A program made the position numbers and the translations under genes. A DNA stretch of 64,000 nt, taken from assembly GCA_040391785.1 (NCBI GenBank), contig JBEBXH010000007.1:1-64000 (forward strand). The letters run 5' to 3'. The notes below the pieces were generated by a model. It searched no databases and had not been told where the DNA came from. It saw nothing but the letters and a program-made list of their open reading frames with translations. This DNA comes from UBA5239 sp040391785 (GTDB lineage: Bacteria > Verrucomicrobiota > Lentisphaeria > Victivallales > Victivallaceae). Positions 25,541 through 34,429 of the stretch are shown here, piece by piece (position 1 is the stretch's first letter; each line of letters starts with the position of its first letter).

Positions 25541-25705
25541 TCAGTGGCGACGCTGGGCGGCTTTGCGCTTTACTTCGCTGGGCTTCTCATAATGTCTGCG
25601 ATTCCGAAGCTCTTTCAAGGTTCCTTCCTTGTCGAGTTTCTTCTTCAGCCGACGCAACGCGCGATCAATCGCTTCGCCCTTCTTTACGCGGACTTCAGTA
25701 TCCAT
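25541..25705 (-). CDS. rpsU: 30S ribosomal protein bS21
   Basis: A 54-residue basic protein, MDTEVRVKKGEAIDRALRR, then LKKKLDKEGTLKELRNRRHYEKPSEVKRK, ending AAQRRH. The RALRRLK and RR.YEKPS signatures are diagnostic of bS21, a small-subunit protein involved in translation initiation. A strong GGGGGTG lies just upstream of the ATG at 25703-25705. It is 46 bp downstream of rpoD in the same direction. The classical rpsU-dnaG-rpoD operon is represented here without dnaG and with rpoD first. Confidence 0.95.
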   Translation of the reverse strand: MDTEVRVKKGEAIDRALRRLKKKLDKEGTLKELRNRRHYEKPSEVKRKAAQRRH

Positions 25706-25751
25706 AGCATTCACCCCCTTTTCCGGACAGTTAAATTCTTATTCATACGGT

Positions 25752-27851
25752 TTAATCCGTGGCGAAACCGGCTTCATCAGCCAGCAATGATTTCAATTTG
25801 GTCAGAGCCTGATTCTGGATCTGGCGGACACGCTCGCGGGTACGCCCGATTTCCTGGCTCACTTCTTCAAGCGTCTTCGGACGGTTGTTTTCCAGCCCGA
25901 AACGCATTTTCAGGATCATTTTTTCACGTTCGTCGAGCTCTTCGAGCAGCGAGAGCAGACGGCGCACCGATTCCACGTCGGCCATGATTTGGTCCGGGGT
26001 TACTGCGCGGCGGTCCGGGATGATATCCTGGAATTCGCCGTCCTCACCCTGCTGGATCGGATCGTGCAGCGAAAAGGTCCGCAGGTCCGCCAGGCGCAGC
26101 CCGGCCACGGTTCTTTCGCTGAAATCGAGGCTGCCGGCGATTTCCGCATCGGTCGGCTCGCGGCCGAGTTCTTCGGCCAGCTTCATTCGCACCGACTTGA
26201 TCTTGTTGATCTTGCCCGCGGACTGCACCGGGATACGGATGGTCCGGCTCTGGTTGGCCAGTGCGCGGCGCATCGACTGTTTGATCCACCATGCCGCGTA
26301 CGAGCTGAATTTGGCGCCCTTGGCGGGGTCGAATTTTTCCACTGCGCGCATCAGACCGATGTTCCCTTCGGAAATCAGGTCGAGGAGCGGCAGGCCCAGG
26401 CCCTTGAAGTCGTGGGCGATTTTCACCACCAGACGCAGGTTCGCCATGATCAGCGTGGAACGGGCCTCTTCGTGCGCATAGCGGTCATCGCTATGGATCT
26501 GGGCGGCCAGTTCGACTTCTTCACGTTTGGAGACCAGCGATATCTGACCGATATCGTGCATATAGGTCTTCATGGTGTCGTTTTTCGGTCCGGCACCGGC
26601 GTCGCCTTTATCGTCCTTGGCTTCGGCGGTTTCGATGTCCTTTTTGCGGACTTTCGTGCGCTTGGCCGGGGCTTCTTCTTCCTCGGCGGGGGCGGCGGCA
26701 GCTTTGGCTTTGCCTTTGCCTTTTTTGGCGCGCGGTTTTTCTTCGGGCAGGTCCAGCGGAATCTCAAATTCCTCTACACTGTCGAAGCCGATACCGCCGA
26801 CGCTGTCGTCGTCTTCTTCAAAAATAATAACTTCTTGTTCAAGAATCTTTTTCTTTTTGCCTTTGAAGGATTTATCCGGCTGTGCAAGCAGGACTTCCTT
26901 TTTGCCCTTTTTCGCGGCTTTGGGTTCTTCGACCTTGACTGCGGCTTTTTTGACCGGAGCTTTTTCGGCTTTCACGGGTTTGACCGGGGCCGCAGGCTTC
27001 TTAACTTCCGCTTTCTTCGGGGGCGCAACTTTCTTGACCTCGGCTTTTTTCGCCGGAGCCGCGGTTTTCTTCACTTCTACTTTTTTCGGAGCCGCAGCCT
27101 TTTTCACTTCGGCTTTTTTGACCGGAGCGGCCTTCGGGGCCGGGGTTGCGGCTTTCTTCGGTTCCACCTTTTTCACGGGAGCGGCAGCCTTTTTGACCGG
27201 GGCTGCGGCTTTCTTCACTTCGCCTTTTTTCGGTGAAACGGTTTTCTTTGATATGTCAACAGGCTTTTTCACTTCTACTTTCTTAACTGAAACAGGCTTT
27301 TTGGCAGGAGCGGTTTTCTTCACTTCAGCTTTTTTGACCGAAACCGCTTTCTTCACTTCCACTTTTTTTGCCGGAATGGCTTTCTTCACTTCCGCTTTTT
27401 TCGCCGGGACTGCTTTCTTTGCCGGAACGGGCTTGGCGGCCGGGGCGGCCTTCTTCACTTCCACCTTTTTCGGCGGAGGAGATGCTTTCTTTGCCGGGAC
27501 GGCTTTTTTCGCAGGGGGCGGTTTGCTGGTTGAAACGGTTTTTCTGGGTTCAACCTTCTTCGCGGGAGCGGCTTTTTTGGCAGGCGCAATGGTTTTCGCC
27601 GGGGCGGTCTTTTTCACTTCCGCCTTTTTGATTTCGACTTTCTTTGCCGGAGCTTTCTTCGCCGGAGGGGCTGGTACAGCCTTTTTGACCGGAACGGCCT
27701 TAGCGGGAGAAGCTTTCTTCACTGCGGGCTTGGCGGAAACTTTGACAGGTGCGGCCTTCGGAGCGGCTTTCTTTGCGGAAGCGCCCTTGGTCACAGCTGC
27801 AGTTTTGTTTTTCGCCTTCGAAACGACCGGTTTTACTTGCTGTTTTGCCAT
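25752..27851 (-). CDS. rpoD: Housekeeping-type sigma-70 factor with long Lys/Ala/Pro-rich N-terminal extension
   Basis: A 699-residue protein. The conserved sigma core occupies only residues ~425-699: region 1.2 (DTMKTYMHDIGQISLVSKRE), 2.3-2.4 (FSSYAAWWIKQSMRRAL), 3 (RIPVQSAGKINKI) and 4.2 helix-turn-helix (TLEEVSQEIGRTRERVRQI). Residues ~1-320 are low complexity, made of variants of KKAEVKKAAPAKK, like histone H1 tails; an acidic patch (VIIFEEDDDS) and a mixed-charge linker follow. The extension is read in frame from MAKQQVKPVV with no alternative start. The linkage to rpsU favours a primary sigma factor. The tail may bind DNA or polymerase non-specifically; its role is unknown. Confidence 0.88.
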   Translation of the reverse strand: MAKQQVKPVVSKAKNKTAAVTKGASAKKAAPKAAPVKVSAKPAVKKASPAKAVPVKKAVPAPPAKKAPAKKVEIKKAEVKKTAPAKTIAPAKKAAPAKKVEPRKTVSTSKPPPAKKAVPAKKASPPPKKVEVKKAAPAAKPVPAKKAVPAKKAEVKKAIPAKKVEVKKAVSVKKAEVKKTAPAKKPVSVKKVEVKKPVDISKKTVSPKKGEVKKAAAPVKKAAAPVKKVEPKKAATPAPKAAPVKKAEVKKAAAPKKVEVKKTAAPAKKAEVKKVAPPKKAEVKKPAAPVKPVKAEKAPVKKAAVKVEEPKAAKKGKKEVLLAQPDKSFKGKKKKILEQEVIIFEEDDDSVGGIGFDSVEEFEIPLDLPEEKPRAKKGKGKAKAAAAPAEEEEAPAKRTKVRKKDIETAEAKDDKGDAGAGPKNDTMKTYMHDIGQISLVSKREEVELAAQIHSDDRYAHEEARSTLIMANLRLVVKIAHDFKGLGLPLLDLISEGNIGLMRAVEKFDPAKGAKFSSYAAWWIKQSMRRALANQSRTIRIPVQSAGKINKIKSVRMKLAEELGREPTDAEIAGSLDFSERTVAGLRLADLRTFSLHDPIQQGEDGEFQDIIPDRRAVTPDQIMADVESVRRLLSLLEELDEREKMILKMRFGLENNRPKTLEEVSQEIGRTRERVRQIQNQALTKLKSLLADEAGFATD

Positions 27852-27914
27852 CGATTATATAAACTCTATGTTTTAATACCACTTGCCAAGAACATTAAGT
27901 CCATTAAACTAAAT

Positions 27915-27943
27915 AATATACTGTGCCATTCCTTAAATGTCAA
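27915..27943 (-). promoter_or_regulatory. Promoter of rpoD-rpsU
   Basis: On the minus strand TTGACA (27938-27943) and TATATT (27915-27920) with a 17-bp spacer; the -35 is preceded by TA as at the carbohydrate operons. The leader to the rpoD start is about 60 nt and AT-rich. Confidence 0.7.
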
Positions 27944-27997
27944 TATTTTTTTTGTAATATTTAAATATTTATTCAAAAAAAAGAGTTGAAAATTTAT

Positions 27998-28026
27998 TTG
28001 ACCTATGGTACATTACTTTCTATTTT
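27998..28026 (+). promoter_or_regulatory. Probable promoter of the paaK-methyltransferase pair
   Basis: TTGACC (27998-28003) and TATTTT (28021-28026), 17 bp apart, 25 bp before the start codon. The -10 is weak. Confidence 0.45.
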
Positions 28027-28051
28027 GTATTTTCAACAGGTGGAAAAACAT

Positions 28052-29377
28052 ATGTCAAAACTGAATACTACTACGGCAAATGACGATATCAGCGTCAAGG
28101 ATTACCTGGAAACGGGTTATCTGCGTGAACTCCAGCTCGACCGCCTGCAAAAGACGGTGCAGCGTTGTTACGATCATGTCAAACTCTTCCGCGAACGCAT
28201 GGACGAGCGGAAAATGAAACCCGGCGACGTGAAGAAGCTCGAAGATATCGCCAAACTGCCGTTTTCCACCAAATTTGACCTGCGCGACACCTATCCCTTC
28301 GGACTGTGCGCCGCGCCGATGAATGAAATTGTCCGCCTCCACGCCTCCAGCGGCACCACCGGCAAGCCGATTGTGGTCGCCTATACCCAGCACGACCTCG
28401 ACGTCTGGACCGAGTCGATGGGGCGCAGCATGGCGATTTGCGGACTGACCAGAGAGGACGTGATCCAGGTTTCCTACGGTTATGGGCTTTTCACCGGCGG
28501 GCTCGGCGCGCATTACGGCGGTGAGTTCCTGGGGGCCACCGTGGTCCCGACTTCGTCCGGCAACACCCAGCGTCAGCTCATGGTCATGCAGGATTTCGGC
28601 GTCACCGCCATCTGCTGTACCCCCAGTTACTTCACGTATCTGATGGAAAAAGCCGCCGAGGCGGGTATCGATATCAAGAAACTGCCGCTGCGCGTCGGCA
28701 TTTTCGGCGCCGAGCCGTGGACGCAGGAAATGCGCCGCCACATCGAAGAAGGCAGCGGTATCGCCGCCCATGACATTTACGGACTCTCGGAAATTTCCGG
28801 CCCGGGCGTGGCCATGAGCTGCAAGAGCGGCGAAGGCCTGCACGTTTTCGAGGACAACTTCTACCCGGAAATCATCGATCCCGACACCTGCGAAGTACTG
28901 CCGGACGGTACCCCCGGCGAACTGGTTTTCACCACCATCAATAAAGTCGGCATGCCGCTGATCCGCTACCGGACGCGCGACATTTCGTGCATCCTGCCCG
29001 GCAAATGCGAATGCGGGCGTACCATCCGCCGTATCCAGCGCATCAGCAGCCGCACGGACGATATGATGATTATCCGCGGGGTCAATGTCTTCCCGTCGCA
29101 GATCGAATCCGCGCTGCTGGCGGTGGAAGGCACCCAGCCGCATTACAATATCATTCTTTTCACCGAGCACGGCCTCGACCAGATCGAAGTCGACGTGGAA
29201 GTCACCGACAAGATGTTCAACGACCAGATCCGCGAGCTGGAAAAGCTGCAGCATGAGATTTCGTCGTCCATCGAACACGTGATCGGGCTGCGCGTCAGGG
29301 TCAAGCTGGTGGCCCCGCAGACCATCCAGCGCAGCGAAGGCAAGGCCAAACGCGTGATCGACCGCCGCGAGCGCTGA
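28052..29377 (+). CDS. paaK: Phenylacetate-CoA ligase family protein
   Basis: The ATG at 28052 follows AGGTGG; the upstream in-frame extension (from 27986) overlaps the promoter and is rejected. The 441-residue product has the PaaK signature: LHASSGTTGKPIVVAYT (AMP-binding P-loop), YGLSEISGPGVAMSC, YRTRDISCILPG, SSRTDDMMIIRGVNVFPSQIE and a final VKLVAPQTIQRSEGKAKRVIDRR region. PaaK activates phenylacetate or related aryl acids with ATP and CoA; in anaerobes it often serves uptake of amino-acid-derived aryl acids such as indoleacetate. The gene overlaps nothing but lies 1 bp from a methyltransferase. Confidence 0.9.
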   Translation: MSKLNTTTANDDISVKDYLETGYLRELQLDRLQKTVQRCYDHVKLFRERMDERKMKPGDVKKLEDIAKLPFSTKFDLRDTYPFGLCAAPMNEIVRLHASSGTTGKPIVVAYTQHDLDVWTESMGRSMAICGLTREDVIQVSYGYGLFTGGLGAHYGGEFLGATVVPTSSGNTQRQLMVMQDFGVTAICCTPSYFTYLMEKAAEAGIDIKKLPLRVGIFGAEPWTQEMRRHIEEGSGIAAHDIYGLSEISGPGVAMSCKSGEGLHVFEDNFYPEIIDPDTCEVLPDGTPGELVFTTINKVGMPLIRYRTRDISCILPGKCECGRTIRRIQRISSRTDDMMIIRGVNVFPSQIESALLAVEGTQPHYNIILFTEHGLDQIEVDVEVTDKMFNDQIRELEKLQHEISSSIEHVIGLRVRVKLVAPQTIQRSEGKAKRVIDRRER

Positions 29378-29378
29378 C

Positions 29379-30098
29379 GTGGATTACTCCAACAAAGCCA
29401 CGCTGGACGATATCCGGGAGCGTTTCGACAAAGATGTCGAGCGTTTCTCGAATCTGGAAACCGGGCAGACCGCGACCATCGACGCACCGCTGGCCATGGA
29501 ACTGATCACCCAGGCGGCGTTTCACGCCACCAAACCGATCCGCCGTATCCTCGATATCGGCTGCGGTGCGGGCAATAACACGCTCAAACTGCTGGAACTG
29601 GTACCGGACGCCGACTGCGATCTCCTCGACCTGAGCGAACCCATGCTTAAGCGCGCCCTGGAGCGCGTTCAGCCGGCGACCACCGGCAAGGCGGCAATCA
29701 TCCAGTCCGACTTTCGTACCGCGCCGCTGGCGAATGAATCCTACGATGTGATTCTGGCGGCGGCCGTGCTGCACCACCTGCGCGACGACGCCGACTGGGA
29801 AGCGGCCTTCAAACGGATTTACGACCTGCTGAAACCCGGCGGCTCAGTGTGGATCACCGACCTGATCAGCCACGAATCGCCGGTCATTCAGGAACTGATG
29901 TGGCGGCGCTACGGCGAATACCTTTTCGGCCTCGGCGGCACGGAATACCGCGACAAAGTTTTCGCCTATATCGAGAAAGAGGATTCACCGCGCCCGGTGA
30001 CTTACCAGCTCGAACTGCTGAAAAAGGTGGGCTTCGCGAGCACGGACCTCCTGCACAAAAATTCCTGCTTCGCCGCCTTCGGCGCGATCAAGCTATAA
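29379..30098 (+). CDS. Class I SAM-dependent methyltransferase
   Basis: It starts at GTG 29379, one base after the PaaK stop, with no clear ribosome-binding site, so it is probably translated by coupling. The 239-residue product has motif I ILDIGCGAGNNTLKLLEL, acidic residue after strand 2 (CDLLDLSEPML), VILAAAVLHHLRDDADW and LLKPGGSVWITDLI. The N-terminal YSNKATLDDIRERFDKDVERFS and overall plan resemble small-molecule methyltransferases; the substrate is unknown. It ends in a 6-bp overlap with the convergent DUF4838 gene. Confidence 0.85.
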   Translation: MDYSNKATLDDIRERFDKDVERFSNLETGQTATIDAPLAMELITQAAFHATKPIRRILDIGCGAGNNTLKLLELVPDADCDLLDLSEPMLKRALERVQPATTGKAAIIQSDFRTAPLANESYDVILAAAVLHHLRDDADWEAAFKRIYDLLKPGGSVWITDLISHESPVIQELMWRRYGEYLFGLGGTEYRDKVFAYIEKEDSPRPVTYQLELLKKVGFASTDLLHKNSCFAAFGAIKL

Positions 30099-32630
30099 AT
30101 TTGCCGGCGTCATGCGTAAACTGAGGCGCAAGGATTGTTCTCCGCCGCTTTGCAGTTCGACTTCCGGGCTGAAAAACGTCAGGTTCATCATCCGTCCGGT
30201 ACCGTCCGGCTTAAAGTCATAACGATCGTATTCGTAGGTGACTTTACTGACTTGCGCGGGATCAAACTCGATTTCCAGAGCGATTTTACCGGATTCGGAC
30301 TGCAGGATCATTTTGCCGTTGGACTCTTTCAAGTCCAGGCTGCCGGTCTGGTACCACATCGTACCGATTTTGCCGATTTCAAACTCACTCCATGAACCGT
30401 CTTTGCGGCCGATTTTCAGCACCGGATAGATGCCGAAAACATCTTCATTCAGGTTCAGCATCGGCGCGGTCCGGATCATTCCCTTGATCGTTTTCAACGC
30501 CTTGAAGGTGGTTTCCTGTGTCAGTGCGCCGTTTTTCTCCAGAGTATAAACTTTACGGACGCCGCCGGATGCGTGGTTTGCCCGCAGGTTAATAGAGTCG
30601 GCACCCTGCGATTCCTGCCAGTACGCGCGGGGCGCGCTCCCGAAAACAATTTCCTCCCAGTAACCCACCTGCGGATATTGGAAAATCAGCATTCCCCAGC
30701 CCGGTTTGAGCGGGTTCTGCTTGACGCCGCCGGCATAGTATTCCACCGCTTTGCCGAAGCAGCCGGGGACGATGACCGCGCTGGCCCGATCATTTTTCAA
30801 CTGTACCGCCGGATAACTCCGGGTCATTTCGGCCAGGTTGAGCTGCGCCGGATTGAGCTTGACGCCCAGGCGGAGCGCTCCGGCGCCATTGTCGAGCATG
30901 AACTGCTTGATCAATTTGCCGTATTCTGCGCGTTGTTCGCGGTCGTTCATCGGAATGCCCCAGCTTTTGGCGGCGGCCTGATACTGGCCGAGCCCCTTGA
31001 TTCCCATCCAGAAATCCGCCCACAGCCATGGCAAACAGACATAGGAGAGACGCTTTTTCAGGACCGGATCGGTTTCCTTTTCCCAAGCGACTTTCAGGGT
31101 CCGGCTCCATTTCGGCGTCAGGGCGGTATCGAGATAATACGGGGCCATGAATCCAGGCGTATCGGAGACCTTCGGCACAATGCCGTTTTCCACTTTGCGA
31201 TGCACGTCCTCGATCATCCGGAATACCAGATCGCCGTGCTTGCCGTAATAGCGGCTGCAGAAATCACGCGTCAGCGCTACCGGATCCAGCGAGGGGTCCC
31301 ACAACAATTTGATATACAGCCAACTGCGCAGGTAAACCAGTTCCCCGCCATCACCCGTGCCGACGCCGAAAAGCTCCTGATGTACCCCTTTCGCCCCGAA
31401 GTCCGCCATATATTTGATGTTGCGCGCCTGGGTATACAGGCACGGCGCAGGGAACCATGAGGAATCAGTCGGGTAGCTGTACAAATACGAATCGAACAGT
31501 TTGCCGATCTGCTTCCAGCCGCGGAAATCCGCCAGCACATCTTCGGAATCCGGCGTCCCAAGAGAAGCGAAATAACCGGTCGTGGCACAAAGAGAAACCA
31601 TGATATTGTCGCGCAACTGGAGTCCAGTCGGCGCTTTGCGGGTCCAGCCGTAAGCCAGCATTTTCACTCTCTTTTCCGGATATTTCGCCGCGACCTGTTC
31701 GGCCAGTTCGTTGGCCAGAACCACCATTAAACTCGACGGAGCATCGCCGTGCGCGGCGTAAAATTTTTCACACTCGGCGCAGCGGCAATACGGGGAACCG
31801 TCGTTCTGACCCACCCATATGTCGGTGGTGGCCGGATTTTTCGCCAGATAATCCATGGTCCGGGCAACCAGGTACCGGCGCAAGTCCTGCTGCGACAGGC
31901 ACACGCCCCAGTGATTGTTGGCGATTTCCACTTGGCGCTTGTCATTAATTTCCGCTGCCCATTCGGGTCGTTTCTTGAATTCGACAGGGTTCAGGAAGCG
32001 CCAGAATGTGTGCATATCGGGTCCCTGTTTGATGCCGCCGCCGTACGCTTCGCCCGGATTTCCCCAGACAATGAATGAGTTCATCCGGTTGCGGGCGCAC
32101 CACTCCGCCGTGACGCCGTTGCCGGGCACCTGCGTCCGCGAAATGAAGGGCGACGAATAGCGGTACGCCTTGACCTCGGCGGAAACAGTCGGGCGGGCCG
32201 GGATATAGGTCTCCTGCGGCGTGAACCAGCGGATGCCCTGTTCTTCCAGGAAATGATATACCGCATAAAGCGCGCCGCGCGGCCGCCCGCCGGCCAGCAG
32301 AATAGTATCGCCGCGGCTGTCGATGATGATCTCCTCTTCGCCGGGATTGGGGTAATTTCCGGCCTGCAGTTCCGGCGGCAATTTGGAATTGAAGCCGACG
32401 GCCACCGCCGGGCCGCGATCGTATTCGGCGGCACGGATGACGGGCAGTTCCGCGCCGCTCATCTGTTTCAAATGGTTCTGAAGCTCGGCGGCGGCGGTGA
32501 TTTCGGCCGGAATGGCGTCGTCCGGCAGGACAATCCGGTAGGACGATTTACCGTTTTCGATCAGGTTCGCACCTGAAACCGATAAGCACGCGGCGAGGAA
32601 TAACAGTATGGATAATATGCGGTAATTCAT
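30093..32630 (-). CDS. Secreted DUF4838-type protein, putative glycan-active
   Basis: The start at 32628-32630 gives the signal peptide MNYRILSILLFLAACLSVSG and follows AAGGAGAC; the 49 residues upstream in the longest ORF are rejected. The 845-residue product has a GH20b/GH67-like N-terminal domain (EITAAAELQNHLKQMSGAELP, GALYAVYHFLEEQGIRWFTP), then the DUF4838 barrel (IWVGQNDGSPYCRCAECEKF, YLYSYPTDSSWFP, GVHQELFGVGTGDGG) and a beta-rich C-terminal region. Such proteins are predicted alpha-glucuronidase-like hydrolases without proven activity. It is in an operon with a LacI regulator and a pseudopilin. Confidence 0.72.
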   Translation of the reverse strand: MNYRILSILLFLAACLSVSGANLIENGKSSYRIVLPDDAIPAEITAAAELQNHLKQMSGAELPVIRAAEYDRGPAVAVGFNSKLPPELQAGNYPNPGEEEIIIDSRGDTILLAGGRPRGALYAVYHFLEEQGIRWFTPQETYIPARPTVSAEVKAYRYSSPFISRTQVPGNGVTAEWCARNRMNSFIVWGNPGEAYGGGIKQGPDMHTFWRFLNPVEFKKRPEWAAEINDKRQVEIANNHWGVCLSQQDLRRYLVARTMDYLAKNPATTDIWVGQNDGSPYCRCAECEKFYAAHGDAPSSLMVVLANELAEQVAAKYPEKRVKMLAYGWTRKAPTGLQLRDNIMVSLCATTGYFASLGTPDSEDVLADFRGWKQIGKLFDSYLYSYPTDSSWFPAPCLYTQARNIKYMADFGAKGVHQELFGVGTGDGGELVYLRSWLYIKLLWDPSLDPVALTRDFCSRYYGKHGDLVFRMIEDVHRKVENGIVPKVSDTPGFMAPYYLDTALTPKWSRTLKVAWEKETDPVLKKRLSYVCLPWLWADFWMGIKGLGQYQAAAKSWGIPMNDREQRAEYGKLIKQFMLDNGAGALRLGVKLNPAQLNLAEMTRSYPAVQLKNDRASAVIVPGCFGKAVEYYAGGVKQNPLKPGWGMLIFQYPQVGYWEEIVFGSAPRAYWQESQGADSINLRANHASGGVRKVYTLEKNGALTQETTFKALKTIKGMIRTAPMLNLNEDVFGIYPVLKIGRKDGSWSEFEIGKIGTMWYQTGSLDLKESNGKMILQSESGKIALEIEFDPAQVSKVTYEYDRYDFKPDGTGRMMNLTFFSPEVELQSGGEQSLRLSLRMTPANL

Positions 32631-32652
32631 GATTGATGTCTCCTTGTAATGA

Positions 32653-33270
32653 TTACGGAACGCTCCAGGCGACTTTGCCGGGATGGTCGGCGGCGGAGGA
32701 AGGCTGGATATAAGTCTGGAACCATTCGACGTGCGCATCCATATACAGCATGGTGGCTCCGCTGACCGGACCGTCATGCCGGTACAAATAACGCTTGTTG
32801 AGCGGGGCGGGACCGTCAGCCGACCACGGGTTCATGCTCGGGTCGCTGCTGTCGCCGATCAGGTAACGTGCGCCCGGCTGGTTGTATTGGCCGATCTTCA
32901 GATTGATAAGGTGCGCGCTGAGCCCGTAACTGGTCAATATGCTGATCCGGGTCACATCTTTCGGGCAGCGGAACACGCCCATGACGTGAATGGCCGACCC
33001 GACTTTTTCAGTGATGGTGGGCAAATATCCCTTGTCCAGCATGGTGTTGATCCAGTAGTTGGTGCCGGAGCCGCCGTTGTACGGCAAATAACTGTCGTAA
33101 TCATTGCCATACATCTGTACGGCGGTGCCAATCTGCTTGAGGTTGTTGACACATCCGGTGTTGAGCGCTTTGCTCCTGGCCTTGTTCAACGCCGGCAGCA
33201 GCATGGCCGCCAGAATCGCGATAATTGCGATCACTACCAGGAGCTCGATAAGTGTAAAACTTTTTTTCAT
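32653..33270 (-). CDS. Pseudopilin-like protein (short, variant H-X-D motif)
   Basis: A 205-residue protein, the shortest of the eight. Leader MKKSFTLIELLVVIAIIAI, then ALNKARSKALNTGCVNNLKQ. The C-terminal motif is YRHDGPVSGATMLYMDAH, where 12 instead of 9 residues separate His from Asp and Ala replaces Gly. The promoter-proximal site TGTTTAACGTTTAAC (33290-33304) repeats the sequence in front of its LacI gene, so it is probably under that regulator. The DUF4838 gene follows after 22 bp. Confidence 0.87.
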   Translation of the reverse strand: MKKSFTLIELLVVIAIIAILAAMLLPALNKARSKALNTGCVNNLKQIGTAVQMYGNDYDSYLPYNGGSGTNYWINTMLDKGYLPTITEKVGSAIHVMGVFRCPKDVTRISILTSYGLSAHLINLKIGQYNQPGARYLIGDSSDPSMNPWSADGPAPLNKRYLYRHDGPVSGATMLYMDAHVEWFQTYIQPSSAADHPGKVAWSVP

Positions 33271-33289
33271 GTTTTTCTCCTAAATCTAT

Positions 33290-33304
33290 TGTTTAACGTT
33301 TAAC
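33290..33304. promoter_or_regulatory. Candidate LacI operator before the pseudopilin gene
   Basis: TGTTTAACGTTTAAC, 20 bp before the pseudopilin start. It shares TGTTTAACGTT with the site at 34366-34376 in front of the LacI gene, and both are preceded by a TCTAT-like sequence, so one regulator may bind both. It has an AACGTT core with a central CpG. Confidence 0.5.
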
Positions 33305-33322
33305 ATATTTTGATAAAAAACT

Positions 33323-34345
33323 TCAGCCTTTGCCGCAGGATTCACCCCAGACGATCACCGCCGGGAAAAGTTCGATGGATGGCCCCTTCCGCCCCGATTC
33401 GTCGAACTGGTTTCTCAATTTATTGTAAATGGATTCCGCCAGCTTCGGCGAGTCGTAATCGAAGCCGGAAAAAGACGGCTGGGCCGCCTGCGTATACGAT
33501 CCGAGCTCGGCGCTGAACAGCGCGATATCATCCGGGACTTTGAGCTTTTTCTGCTTCAAGCAGCGTAGCGCCCAGAACATCGCCTGCTCGTTGCCGACAA
33601 TCATCGTATCCGGCTTCAGCGCCAGTGCTGTTTCAATGTCGGCCATAGCCTGCGCCTCATCCTTCCAGCACTCGTTGGTACTGGTGTACCAGAATTCGTC
33701 CTTATAAGGGACACCCGCCTCGCGGTAAGCCGCCCGGATCGCCTCCTGCGCCGCGAGGTAAGAACGGTCCTGGTACTTGCTGCGAAAACAGACGATCCGC
33801 TTACGGCCGCGCCTCAACAATTCACGCACCGCCCGGAAATAATTGCCGTAATGATCCGTGGCCACCACTGGGAAATCCGTCAGCGCCAGCGGTTCCTCCA
33901 GAAATACCACATGCTTGAATACCCTGAAAAGCTCCGGGACCCGGGACCCGAATTCCGGATAGTTGTGGGCGGCGCAGACTACGTTTTCGATATTCGAGGC
34001 GGCAAAATCGTCGACATACTGCCGGATCGACTCAAAATTGTTGTGAACCAAGCCGATCTGCAGCCGGCAGCCATCCTCGAATGCCATTCGCTCCAGACGC
34101 ATCATCACGTCGCGATAAAACCACGGCGACATGCTGTCGATCAACAGCCCGATGCTGTGATTTTTGCGCGTGACCAACTGCCGGGCCAGCAGATTGGGGC
34201 GGTATTTCAACCGCTCGGCCGCGTCCAATATCAGCTTGCGGCTCTCCGGGCTGGCATGATTTAATTTCTTGCCGTTCAGGACATTGGATACCGTCATGAC
34301 ACTGAATCCGGCTTCCCTGGCGACATCTTTCAAAGTTGATTTCAT
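33323..34345 (-). CDS. LacI-family transcriptional regulator C
   Basis: A 340-residue protein with helix-turn-helix STLKDVAREAGFSVMTVSNVLNG, hinge NLLARQLV and an effector domain (SIGLLIDSMSPWFYRDVMM, ALFSAELGSYTQAAQPSFSGFDYD, LFPAVIVWGESCG). The ribosome-binding site is weak. It heads the leftward operon with a pseudopilin and a DUF4838 protein. Two operator-like palindromes overlap its promoter, so autoregulation is likely. It is not closely related to regulators A and B in the effector domain. Confidence 0.92.
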   Translation of the reverse strand: MKSTLKDVAREAGFSVMTVSNVLNGKKLNHASPESRKLILDAAERLKYRPNLLARQLVTRKNHSIGLLIDSMSPWFYRDVMMRLERMAFEDGCRLQIGLVHNNFESIRQYVDDFAASNIENVVCAAHNYPEFGSRVPELFRVFKHVVFLEEPLALTDFPVVATDHYGNYFRAVRELLRRGRKRIVCFRSKYQDRSYLAAQEAIRAAYREAGVPYKDEFWYTSTNECWKDEAQAMADIETALALKPDTMIVGNEQAMFWALRCLKQKKLKVPDDIALFSAELGSYTQAAQPSFSGFDYDSPKLAESIYNKLRNQFDESGRKGPSIELFPAVIVWGESCGKG

Positions 34346-34367
34346 GGCGATACAATCACTTCTATGT

Positions 34368-34410
34368 TTAACGTTAAGGATATTATAATCGACAAACCCG
34401 GATTTGTCAA
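34368..34410 (-). promoter_or_regulatory. Promoter of LacI C with two operator-like palindromes
   Basis: On the minus strand TTGACA (34405-34410) and TATAAT (34382-34387), 17 bp apart, preceded by GGGGGTA. The spacer is filled by GACAAACCCGGATTTGTC (34391-34408, one mismatched pair) and TTAACGTTAA (34368-34377) lies just downstream of the -10. The two palindromes have different sequences; the second recurs near 33290. Confidence 0.8.
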
Positions 34411-34429
34411 TACCCCCATCGAAAAATTT

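Noticed and set aside
25544..25987. 147-residue plus-strand ORF
   Set aside because: Antisense to rpsU and the end of rpoD; no coding features.
26572..27876. Plus-strand 434-residue Phe/Ala-rich ORF opposite rpoD
   Set aside because: It is the antisense shadow of the Lys/Ala repeats of the sigma factor; repeat codons keep the opposite frame open. It has no ribosome-binding site and no family.
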